Source: Pyrocephalus nanus
Lineage: Eukaryota > Chordata > Aves > Passeriformes > Tyrannidae
Direction of reading: 5' to 3'
Assembly (NCBI GenBank): GCA_038380795.1
Contig: CM076259.1
Location: forward strand, 28,564,977 to 28,628,976
DNA length: 64,000 nucleotides
Shown here: in pieces, positions 41,530 to 55,905 of the stretch
Position numbering within the stretch: position 1 is the first letter of the stretch
Layout: each line of letters starts with the position of its first letter
Translations under genes and position numbers: made by a program
Notes under the pieces: model-generated
What the model was told of the DNA's origin: nothing
Seen by the model: only the letters and a program-made list of their open reading frames with translations
Database searches by the model: none

Positions 41530-42245
41530 GGAGCACACTTCATCTGGCAAATTTGAGGCCTGCTCAGGGACTGAGACCATCTGGGTCATTCCCCCCTCTG
41601 CCCTGGGAATCCAGCTGTCCAAGTGATCTGCTTTCCTGGCAGGACTGAGCTTGTCCTCCAGTGAGGTGTGGAGGGTGCCACTGGCATAGAGCCAGTGAAA
41701 GCAGCTGTACAGTGACATTTCATTCACTCGTGCTCTGCCAGGGACACTTCTCTGCTGCTCTGCTCACCAGCTGAAGAGATCCAGGCCACTGCCATCCTTT
41801 CCACTGCGCCCTCCGGTGTTTCTGCTCTGAAGAACCTCCCTGTGGTCTTTCCTGCATGGGGGGAAATCTGCAAAGGATGGCTGGGGAGCCTGATGAGCAC
41901 AGGGATGAACGTCTGGGAGACTGGCAAGGGTGAAAGGAACACAGGGAATAAATGACAGAGGTCTTCATTCTGCCAAGCCCTGCTGGCAACACCTTTCTCT
42001 CCTCCTCCTTCTTCCTGTGCCTGCAGCTCTACTTGAAGCCAGAGGAGGAGACTCAAGTGAAATGGTCTAGGATCCCTGGTGGTTCTTTTGTTCATGAAGC
42101 TTGGAAGGAGAAGGCACCAGCCTTCTCTGTGTCACCAAACTCAGTGTTCTTCTGTAGAAGAAAGTTCATTGAAAGTCATGAAATAACTTGTATGCGAGTG
42201 CTAAGCAGGAGACAGGATCAAGAGGTGGAGACTGTGATATAATGC

Positions 42246-42550
42246 TGTGTTTTCAGTTCAGTATGAGAACAATGTTGATAACACAGTTGTAGTGTTGACT
42301 GTATTGTGCATTACTTGGGTTTGTTAAGTTTTATTCCTCTCTCCCTTTTCCCTTTCATTACTGTTATTATTATTATTACTGTTGGTTTTTATTGTTGTTG
42401 TTATTATGATGATGATGATGTTTGTAATCTCAATCAATGAGTTTTACCTTTTTCCTGTTCATATCCCCATCTCATGGCGTGGGGGCAAGTGTGTCATGAG
42501 TGAGTGGCTCCCTGATACCACCTAACTGGTTACTGGGGTTAAACCACAAT
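42246..42550 (+). mobile_element. ERVL-like LTR with internal deletion
   Basis: Contains the 5' words (TGTGTTTTCAG, GAACAATGTTGATAACACAG) and the 3' end (ACTGGTTACTGGGGTTAAACCA) of the same LTR type as at 5.1 kb, with the middle missing. A degenerate trinucleotide run (TTA, GTT, ATG) lies at about 42362-42420. Confidence 0.75.
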
Positions 42551-43187
42551 AACTTGCATTTCAGACAACATCTCCCTTTTTCCATAGCTACCACATAAGC
42601 TGCAGCACCCATGACCAAACCTGTGCTTCTCACTCCATTAAGGAATTCCCAGCTTCTGTCTTTGATGGACTGTGGAAATACACCTGAGCATCAGATTCCC
42701 CTGAGCACTGGCATTCTCTTTTACTATTCAGCAGCACTGGAGATAGAGAAGCACAGGCAAATCAGGACAGCCCTAATCTTGCGGCAAGCAGCAGGAAATG
42801 CAGTTGATGAGCCAAAAAAGATGCTAGGAAAGCCCAAAAATCTCTTTTGAAAATTTCTCCTGGACTTCCTCCTGGTCATCATCCTGGTCACCAGGGCCAT
42901 TCCATGACTAACCTGGATTTGGGATGTGTTTTGCTGCAGGCAGGGACAACTGACAGTTGAGCTCCTGTTGATTCCTTGATCCCTTTAAGCCATAGACCTC
43001 ACTGTTTGCTAATACAGGGCAGTTTGGGAGACAGCCCATGTATTTGGCTGCTGGCAATTAGTGTAGTCAAATTAAGGTAGCCCAAGTTAATTCCTGTGAT
43101 GCCCCTGCCTGGAAGTCTGTGATCTCGATAACCTCATGTTCTAGGCAGCTGGGGTTGCCGTTTGCAAGCTTGTGAGTCCCACAAAGC
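42551..43187. other. Gene-free spacer
   Basis: Nothing recognised between the LTR and the start of the inverted trypsinogen copy. Confidence 0.5.
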
Positions 43188-43301
43188 ACTATAGCTATTC
43201 AATACTGTCCCCAGAGTGACTTTCACTGCCTCTGTCCTCCTGATCAGAGCCTAGGGAAGTTCCCAGGGAAACACTGCACAAAGTAGGGGTGCCTGAAAGT
43301 C

Positions 43302-43307
43302 TTTATT
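43302..43307 (-). terminator. Poly(A) signal of trypsinogen 3
   Basis: AATAAA on the minus strand, same position relative to the stop codon as in the other copies. Confidence 0.85.
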
Positions 43308-43392
43308 ATTTTTCCTACAGTTTGTATGTCCAGACCCAAAAGAGAGGAAAGGATGATGAGAAAAAGCAGGTCACATGGAGAGTGAGAGTGTC

Positions 43393-46600
<3,208 letters not shown>

Positions 46601-48545
46601 GGTCTTGATTCAGCCTCAAGCCCAGACAGTCTGACTGGAAGCAGGAGCTGCTAGAAATACATTTTTGGATATGGCCTTATCTCTAGTCCAAGGTTTTCTC
46701 CAGACAAAAAGTACACAGTGGAAAATTTGAAGATCCCAACGTGGGAATAAACAGGACCTAGAAGAATGTACCAATAATATATCTGTTAATCATAAACCTC
46801 TCTTCAGATAGAGAGCTATTTTAAATTATTCCAGAGGGCAGCCTTCAATTTAAAAATACATTTTGGCTTTGGAAGATGCCTAGTTGTTTGTCTGCCTCAT
46901 CCTTAATCTCATCGCCTGTTGAGAAGAAGTCTCAAACCCCTTTGAGATTCCTCTGTGCTGATGACGTCTTTCTTAGAAAGGCATATTTTTCCCTGAGGCT
47001 GAATATTTAGGTAGTGGACAGAAAGATGCAACGCCTTTATTTGGGGAGATGGGGGACAGCCAGCAAACCACTAGTTAACTTTGTTAAGTTTATTCTTACC
47101 CTTCAATAGTGTCTCTGTCTTTTTGTCCTATAGAAAACAGGGATTGCCTGAATAAAACTCCTCACAAGTAACTTCCAAAGGGAGTAGGACAAAAAATATT
47201 TTGGATTGTCCACCACTTCCCAGGTTATGTACTTGAAATATGGGAATGGTCATTGTCTCCCTTTCCTAATTTCTCTATCCTATTCTATGAAAATATCTGC
47301 CAAAGTACCAAAGCGTGCTTTCTATTCATCTTTGGAATGTTCCACAGAGACTCATTTTTGCCACAGAAGAATTTCAGGATATTGCTGATGTTTATGAATG
47401 TAATGTCTATGAAAAATAAGACTGTGAACACAAGTAGTGAGATCTTCTGAAATCCTTCTAGGGAAGATTGAGGATTTCTGTCATGACATAAAGTTTGCTA
47501 AAGTTTAAGGCATTTGATGAGTAATCATTTTCATTTTCCAGGCAGCTGCCAACTGCATCATGCTCCTGAAAGACGTGAGATACTCTCAAGGGACATTAAA
47601 CAGAAGCCATATTTTTTGAGATGCTTGAAGAGCATGAGAGACTGAATAGGAATACTCTTTCTACTCTATTTCATGATCAATGTTTCAAGAGCCTTGGAGG
47701 ATTGACACCCAAAGTGGCACTCTCCAGATGGAAATTTTCCTTCATGCTAAAGCTCCTGTCCAAGGTCAGCAACTCCTCCAAGGGGCTAAATGGATTTTGT
47801 TGGCCTTTCAACTGGTATCAATGACCAGCTTTCTCAGAAGGATGGTCTATCCTGTGAAAGAAGTAAGGATTAAAAGCTTCCAGTGAAAAAGGAAAAAGTC
47901 CATAATAGGACTAAGCATGGCAAAATTTACCAAAGCTATCCCATGCCATCATAACTAAGCACAATAGGAAGAATTTCTTGTCTGCAAGGGTGTATAATTT
48001 GATCTCCCTGTGAATTTATCCTTTCTTTGTCCAAAACATGCCATTGGCATTAAAATAGGCTGTCATCAGATATACTGCTGAACATTCCATATCGTAAGGT
48101 TTTTATAGGGTGTTCCAAAGAATACACTCCAAGTTGTACATCTGCTCCTGCAAACGAATCTCTTGGTTCATGCAGTGATGCTGCAGCAGAAGGCTGGTGA
48201 CTTCAGGGGCACAGGAAGATGGAGGATTGGGGAACTGAGAGCAGCTGTAGTAGGTATTATCAATGGACAAGCAATGGCAGCTTTTATTTCCAGAACACCA
48301 TGTTCCTACATTTCAGTCAGCTGTATCAACATTGGACTCAGATAAAGGAAATCCATTTGTCCAGGTTGATGAAAGATCCTGGGAAAGAGAAACCTGGTGA
48401 GACCATGGGCTGACAGAGATAAAGCTTTCTGTGAACATAAATCAGAGGAATTTCTGAGGTTGGTCCTTTTACATCTCACAGAGCTTGGTGATGGAAGCAC
48501 CCTTATTTCTCTCTTCCCAAGTGTTTCCTGTGTGGGAGCAGCTGC

Positions 48546-49442
48546 TAAATTATCCAAAGCTCTCCACACCTGAGTAAATCTACTCTCACAGCCTCTTTCC
48601 TTGTTCTTTCTGCTCGTGTTCCTCTTTCACCTATGTCCATTAATGCTTTTCTTCTAATTCTATCCATGCAAGAAACATGGATTCTCAGTGTCTGATAAAG
48701 AATACATAGGACATAACAGTGGCCTGAGGAGCCAGGGGAAGGATGGTTTATTTATTGTCTGTTCCTCTCCAAGAATCAGGGAAAAACATGCAAAGCCTGG
48801 GGGTTGGGGCTGGTTCAAAACACTTCCTCTTCTTTCAGGGAAGCTGTGAAATCCTTCTCACAGGGTTTTTGTGGGAAAGATTGCAAAAGATTTACATGAC
48901 CTCAAAAAGAGCAGGAACACATTTATGGAAGAAAAATTCATGGAGGACTATAACATGTGATCCGATCTCCCTCATCCTCAGGAATGACCTGCTGTTGGGC
49001 AGTTCCCTGCTACTGTAGCCCAGTAAAAGATGAAAGATTATTATAGATTTCTCTAGACTGTCACCTATCTGCCACAGTGTCACTCATGACCCAGAGAAGG
49101 ACAGGCAGAAGACAGAGTTGTTTCAGTCCTGCATAAGCTTGGAGAGTTACCCAAATGCATCCCTTCATCTTCTGAAGCATAGAAGGCCTTCTTGGAGCAT
49201 CTCAGCCCCTTTTGAGCAGGATGGGAGGGTCTGACCTGATAAAGGTGTGTGTGTTAGAAGATATGTTTATCTCACAGTGTTGCTTGGGTTGCAAGGCTGG
49301 CTGTTCTTATTCAGTCAGACATGGAAGTAGGGATAGCACTTAATGACGCAACACTTGCCCTGGTGGTTCCAAGTTCTGGAAGGGGTTTTCTTGGGGTGTA
49401 AAATACCTGTATTTCCTGGGCAGCATAAAGGTCCTCAGAGCA
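48546..49442. other. Gene-free spacer
   Basis: No gene or named repeat seen. Confidence 0.45.
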
Positions 49443-51700
49443 TTGTTTTCCATTGCCTCCTCTATCAACTCCTCCATCGCTTCCACTTTCTGTATTTCTG
49501 CTGTGTTTTTCCACAACCTTTTTCTGTTACCTTATCTTTCTCTTCTTTTTCTTCTCTGCCATCTTTTGCCACCCCCTTCTGTCCCCTCCTCTGTCACCTT
49601 CACTTATTCTGCAACCTTCTTCCTCCTCCTTCTGTTCTTCCATCACCCTCTTCTGACACTTCCTTCTGCTGTCTTATTCCACCACACTCTCTATCCCCTC
49701 CTCTCCTTCCTCCACCATCTTCCTTTGCATTCTTTTGGTGTCTTATCCTACTGCCATCTCCTCTTTCACTGCCTTCTTCCTCTGCCCTCTTCTGCATCTT
49801 TCTTCTGTCAGCTTCTCCATTGCCTCCTCCCACTCTTCTTCCACCACCTTCATCTTCCAATTCTTCTGTTGCTTTCTATGTATTTTCCTCCTTTTCCTCT
49901 TCTAATGACTCCTCCATCACCTCCTTCATTTCTGCTGCCACATTTTTCAGCCAGCTTCTTCTACCACCTTCTTCCATCACCTCTGTCACCTCTGCCTTTT
50001 CTTCTCTCACCACCTTCTTCCGTCTCCTCCTCCTTCTCTTCTTACACCATTTTCTTCCACCATATCTTTATCACTTCTGTCATTGCCTTCTCCATCCCCT
50101 CACTTTCTCTTCTTCCAATTCAATCTTCTGCTGGCTTCTTCCATCACCTCCCCTTTCTCTTTTTCTGACACTTTCTACCACCACCTCCTCTATCACCTCC
50201 TCTGTTGCCTCCTCTTTCTCTTCTTCACCTGCCTTCCTCCATCACTCTTTGTCACTTATTCATTTTTTTTTCACAGCCTTCTTCCACCACTCTTCTGCTG
50301 CCTTCTTCCATTGCCTTCTCTTTCTTATGTCACTATCTCCATAGTCTCCTTTTCTTCTTTCACCACCTTCTTCCCCCACCTTCTTCTTCACCCTCCCTTC
50401 TTCTACCACTCCCCCTTCTTCTACCACTCCTTCTCTTCTTCTGCCACTTTCTTCTGTCATCTCCTTTGATGGCTCCTCCTTTTCTTCCACTTCCTTCTTC
50501 CAGTCTCTTCTTCCATCACTTTGTCACATTCTCCATCACCTCCTCCTTCTCTAATGCCAGCACCTTCTTCTTTCACCTACTCAGTCACCTCCTCCTTTTC
50601 TTCCTCTGTCATACACTTCTGCTTCCTTCTTCCTTCGCATCCTCTTTCACTTCTGCCCTCTCTTCTTCCATTGCCTTTTTCCAGCACCATTCCTTTCTTC
50701 CTTCACTTCTTCTGCCTCCTTTTTTCCTTCACCTCCTCTGTTGTCTCTTCCGTCCTCTTCCACTGCCTTTATCCACCACCTTCTTCCATTGCCTCCTCTG
50801 TTGTTTCCTCCTTGTTAACTTCCACAGTCTCTTCCATCATCTCCTTCACTGCTTTTTTCCATCACCTCCTCCTTCTCTTCTTCCAATGTCTTCTTCTGTT
50901 GCCTTCCTCCATTTCCCTCTCCCTAGCTTCCTCTTTCTCTTCTTCCAACACCTTATTCTTCTTTTGCCTCCTCTATTTCCTTCTGCATTTTGTCTTCTGT
51001 GGCTTTCTTCCTCTGCCTTCTCTTGTCACCTCTTCCATTGCCTCCTTCTTCTATTCTTCTGCCTGTTTCTCTTGTCTTCGTCTGCAAAGGCCTTCCTTCT
51101 GCCACCTTCACCTTCTTCCGTCTTCTTCCACCACCTTCTGATGATGCCTCCTTCCACTGCTGCTGTCTTTGTGCACATCTTTCCCTCTTGCCTTCCTCCC
51201 CTGCTTTCTTCTGTCAGCGCCTCCTGTCAATGCAGTCTGCTGTCACATTCCATCCCTGCCTCCTGTTCCTGTCTTCTGCTTCCTCCACCTCCCACTGCTG
51301 CCACTTTCCACTGCTGCATTAGTCAGCCACTGTCTCCATATGCCAAAACTGCCTTCTGTCTTCACTGCCTTTACCACCACATTTCTCCACCACACCCTTC
51401 TATGATTTTCACCTTTAGCCACTGTATTCCTCCACCTTTTGCCTCTGCCACCTTCCCTCCCCTCCTCCTCTATCATATTCTTCTCTTTCATCATCTTCTT
51501 CCGCCTCTTTCTTCTATTATCTTGTCTGTCACCTGATCCTTCTCTGCTTCTGCTGCAGCCTTTTGCCACTTCTTTTGTCACCTTCTCCTTTGCCCTCTCC
51601 TTCTCCTCCTCCATGGCTGCCTGCTGCCGCCTGCTGCCACCCCTTTCTTCTACCATCTCTTCCACCATTTCCTCCTTCTCTTCTTCCACATCTCCAAGCC
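49443..51700. repeat. 2.3-kb polypyrimidine domain
   Basis: Almost pure C/T on the plus strand, built of irregularly recurring words such as CTTCTTCCA, CACCTCCTCC and TTCTCTTCTTCC, with sparse A and G. It looks like a degenerate minisatellite. Because TAA, TAG and TGA are rare in such sequence, very long open frames arise (to 443 codons at 50205-51536); these are composition artefacts. Confidence 0.9.
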
Positions 51701-52156
51701 ATCCTAATGAAGCACTTATTGGCAAGCCAAATAATTACAGCTGTTGTTGTTAATGACTGTATAGGAATGCCTGTATCAGGTCATGAGCAAATTATTATAT
51801 TAGAAAATTTGTATTTTAAATTATAATTATGAGAGAAGTGTAGCATTTCAACAGCATAAAGAGGAAAGCTTTTTTTTTTTTTCCTCTAGTATATTGCTCA
51901 CTGGTACAACTCAGGTCCTATCTCTGCCTCTGTCAGTAACCTTGTACTATTCTACCGACCCTTGAGTAAATAACATCACTCTCCTATGTGTTTATCTTCC
52001 TGCCTTTTTTGTGTGTCTTAGCTATATATGATGGAGATTTTAAGATAGGTACATTTTATATTAGTTATTTTCACTTTGCCCAGCATAAAGGAAATACAGT
52101 GGCATCTTTACAGCAAAAAGTAACACTGAAGTGTCATATCCAGACTATCCTTTGAG
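51701..52156. other. Gene-free spacer
   Basis: AT-rich DNA without recognised features. Confidence 0.45.
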
Positions 52157-52162
52157 CTCTTT

Positions 52163-52612
52163 TGACAGACGTTGAAGGTGGTTAGGGAGGGGGACTCCAA
52201 GCTAGAGGCTTTTCCCTTTTACCTCCAGTCCTGGAGGGGGAGATGCTCCCCCCTTCCCCCCCACCACAAAGTGTCCGTGGGCAGAGACCACAGGACACGG
52301 CAGCAACGAGGAGAGAGGCAGAGAGAGTTTATTGTTCTGGATAGCCACATAAATAGCTCTTGGGGGGATTACAAGGTGACCATTAGGAGTCCAGGAGGTC
52401 TTACAACCAACCAATTACAAGAAAGGGTTAACAACCAATAGATAAGCTATCAGTTATTTCTTAGAACATTCCAAAGGTATAGATAAGACTGAGGAACCTT
52501 GGGAAGAAGAAGGGTGAGTTTGCACAAAGAGTTACAAAGCCATTTTGGAAGCATATTCACTTTATATTAAAAACCTCTGTTTTCTTTTATACACCAAAAG
52601 TCTGCTACAACA
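52163..52612 (-). mobile_element. Solo LTR, 450 bp, 6-bp target duplication
   Basis: On the minus strand it starts TGTTGTAGCAGACTTTTGG and ends AACGTCTGTCA. A perfect 6-bp repeat CTCTTT flanks it (52157-52162 and 52613-52618). AATAAACTCTC (poly(A) region) lies on the minus strand at about 52323-52333. A 6-bp duplication is typical of class II (ERVK/alpha-beta) insertion. No viral genes remain. Confidence 0.8.
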
Positions 52613-52618
52613 CTCTTT

Positions 52619-54008
52619 GACAATCAAGACACTATTTCATACTATGACAGAATATTTTTTGCATGAAGGAACATGCAGGGGTTGATGTCTGTGGTCCAAC
52701 CTTGAACTTAAAGTAACACCAGTTTTTAACCTAGAAAAGGTTAAAAAGGTTAAAAATAGGTTGATTAGGGACTTACCCAGTTGAGAGTTGGAAACCTACA
52801 AGGAGGGAGATTCTATAGCCTTTCTGGGCACTTTCTATTCTAGCACCGTAGGACAATTGTCCTTTAAGGACATTTTTTTTTTTACTTTTATTCCTGAAAC
52901 TTGTAACCATTCCCTCTTGTCATTATGGCATGTACTATGTCTCTGTGTCCCTACATCTGCCTTTTTTGCTAGTGAAAGATTGGAATTACACCTCCCGCTG
53001 CTCCACCTGCCCTTAGCTTTCTTCTCTCCATGACAAAGAATAACAGCTCTCTTGTTTCTTCTCATATGTCATGTGCTATCTATTCATCTTGGACACTTAA
53101 TCAACTTGTTTGCCATATGCTGGAAATTCTCCAGGTTGTTAATACTACTTATGCATGGAGGGGAGGTGTGCACAAAACTGGACTTTACTCAGTCCTTTAC
53201 AATAGTCAGGTCTCTGTAAGGAGCAGAAGAGGTTGGTCCTCAAGGTCAATAACACAGGCCAAGAAGAAAATAAGTAAAAATAGGTATGTACATGTGGTGG
53301 TGACCTAGAAATGATGCAGAGTCTATGGTCCATGTTGCCTTAACTGTAGGAGGGCCAGAAAAGTATTTTCATTATTTTTACATGGTACAAAAGAATGGTA
53401 GCTATTTTTCCTAACCTAGAAAGCAGGGTAAGAATAATTTCCCATTTTTATCAGCCTGGTTCAGAGACTTAAGTCATTGTAGAGTGCCAGTGCCCTAGAA
53501 AACAGTGAGGTTATTCTCTATAAATAATAAATACAGATTTTTTTCTGTAGTTGTACTTGTTGACAAGGAACATTGGTGATCGAAATGCATGAGAGGATGG
53601 GCAAGTCCAAGTCACAATTTTTTGGTAGTTGTGTAATCTTTTTCATTAATCAATATATTAAGAGTCAAATAATTTAACAGTACTGTGATTACTGTTGCTG
53701 ACACACAAAATTAAATCATTCCATGAAATTCACGTCAAGCACTGTGTCCAGAAGATTTTCCTTGAGATGTATTGTGTTGATTTTAAAATATATCCCCTTG
53801 GATGCACCAGCGGCTTGATGGGAGGAGCACAACGTGCATTTTCCCTGCAGGTGCTTCAAGGAAACCTGCATCTCTAAAGGATAAAGGGGGTAATCTACCA
53901 GCTTACTCAGGACAAATAAAAGCTAGAGCTTTCAAAAAATAATGGCCTGAAAATACAGTTCCTTGCTGAAATCAAGGGCCAGATCAATTCCCATGAAACA
54001 CAACTAAG
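52619..54008. other. Gene-free spacer
   Basis: No exon or repeat that I recognise. Confidence 0.45.
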
Positions 54009-54100
54009 AATCATAGAATGTTAAGGAGTTGGAATGGACCTTAAAGACCATCTAGTCCCAACTCCCCCTGCCATAACTCTGGGTCATTAGTTTTGCACTT
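54009..54100 (-). mobile_element. CR1 LINE 3' end
   Basis: GAATCATAGAATGTTAAGG, GGAATGGACCTTAAAGACC and ATCTAGTCCCAACTCCCC are the reverse complement of the conserved CR1 3' end that terminates in ATTCTATGATTC. Confidence 0.85.
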
Positions 54101-55079
54101 CTCATGCCACTCACACAGCCTCTTATGTGATTGGCTGATCCCACCTCATTAGCCAGTTGTCCTGCTTTGGAGCCACAAATGAATGTGGTATTTAAATGTT
54201 CTGGATTTCAGTACAATTTAAAGGTGAAACCTTAAGAGGTTTGTGGACTTCTCTCACTTCTCAGTTCCTAGAAAGCTAAAACATGTTGTTATATGGTTAT
54301 ACAGATAGAGGGAACTTTTCAAATGCAGCTGGTATTTTATATAGTGTGTAAATCCACAGAGATGCCAGAAGATTTCCAGTAGGACAAATTTCCTAAACTT
54401 TTAATTAATCCGGAAAAGTATTCTGGCTTTTTGAGGTCTTTGCTCTATTTCTTTTTCCCCCAAAAAATTGTTTTATTAACTATATGAGGACAATGAAACA
54501 AAACTCAGACAATTGCTTTCTAGTTAGTTAGTATACATTATGTGAGGTGTTAGTAGTATGACACTCAAGAAAATGCTCCCACAGTGAGGCTAATCAACAA
54601 CAGAAGTCTCACTTTAAAGATTATCCATATCACTGACTGGAGTCAACCAGGCTTCCCCAGCAAGATTCTGGACCTGTCTGGGAGATTTCATGCACTGAAG
54701 CTTTTGAAGGGAGAGTAATTTTACATAAGCAATTATTTATTTTTTTATATATTTTTGGTGTGGATACATAAGTTGGCAGAGGACATCAGTTGCCTGGAGT
54801 AGTTGTTGTTGATTCCCAGTTTTCTACAAAGTCAGTTCTTTGTCACAGTTTCTTTGCCCTGCACCCCCTAGTTTGTTGTTTTGTTTTGTTTTTTTCAGAG
54901 GGGAGCGTGATCTTATTTATGAGACTGATCCCAAGAGAATTCTGTCACTACAGAATATGTATTTGTCAGTAAAAACTACACTAGATTTGCTGAAATACTA
55001 CTTGCTATGGAAAACGTGCTTCTGTCACCTATCATTCTTCACTGCAGTGCCTGAAAATGATAAATGATGCTATCTATCT
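54101..55079. other. Gene-free spacer
   Basis: Nothing recognised. Confidence 0.45.
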
Positions 55080-55905
55080 CGTGTAGAATACAACTTAACA
55101 TTTTCAATAATGAGGTGGATGGTAGGGCAGAATGCACTCTTAGCAATTTTGCATATGATGCAAAACTGGGAGGACTGATTGATATACCTGTTGAGGGAAA
55201 TGCAGCATCCTGTACATGGAAAAGAATAACCTCACATACCAAAGCTGGGAAGCAGTATTGCATAAAAAAGTGATGTAGGAGTCCTCAAGGGAAAGTTGAA
55301 GGTGAGTCAGCAATGTGCCCTTGATGCAAATAAGACCAACAGCATCTCTGAATGCAGTAAGAAAAGTGTTCCCAGATCAAGGAAGTTATTACCCTAAACT
55401 CTGCACTGGTGAGATCACATCTGAGATAGGTGTTCAGTTCTGGACTCCCCAGCGCAAGAATTATATGGACATGCTGGAGAAAGTCCAGCAAAGGGCCATT
55501 AAGATGATAAAGGGACTGAAGCGCCTTTCCTATGAGGAGAGGCTGAGAGATCTTAAAAATGAAGGTTCAGGGAGGATCTAACTGATGGCTATGAATGTCT
55601 GAATAAAGAAAACAAAGTCAACCTATTCTCAGTTGTGTAAGAGGCATAAATTCAATTCCAGAAAATTCTGTTTAAATATAAACCCCCTCTTTTTTTACTG
55701 TAGGTCAAATACAGGAACGGAGTGCCCATCTATGTTGTGTAATTCTTGAATATCTTTGGATATTCTGTCTTTGGAGATATTCAAAACCTGATTGAACACC
55801 AAGCAATCTGCTCTGACTATGGCTCAGGAGCAGGGATTAGCCTAGATAGTCTTTTCTTCCAGCCTCAAGATATTCTGTGTGATTCCATAAATGGAATGTT
55901 AAAGT
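55080..55905 (+). mobile_element. Old CR1 LINE fragment
   Basis: TTCTGGACTCCCCAGCGCAA, GGAGAAAGTCCAGCAAAGGG, AAGATGATAAAGGGACTGAA and CCTATGAGGAGAGGCTGAGA are the well-known 3' region of CR1 ORF2, followed by TGGAGATATTCAAAACCTGA and a decayed 3' tail (TGTGATTCCATAAATGG). Indels and substitutions show it is dead. Confidence 0.85.

Larger units (their letters stand above)
37617..42290. repeat. Partial third cassette (V-A3 only)
   Basis: Matches 31.89-37.28 kb of cassette 2 at an offset of about 5.72 kb up to V-A3 and its spacer. The trypsinogen part is absent, about 1.1 kb with the family B V gene is deleted at about 40605, and an LTR is inserted at 41121. Confidence 0.9.

Noticed and set aside
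49343..51536. Open frames of 333, 241, 206 and 443 codons in the C/T-rich region
   Set aside because: They overlap in several frames, have Ser/Pro/Phe/Leu-rich composition dictated by CTT and TCC words, and have no domain. Stop codons are simply rare in polypyrimidine DNA.
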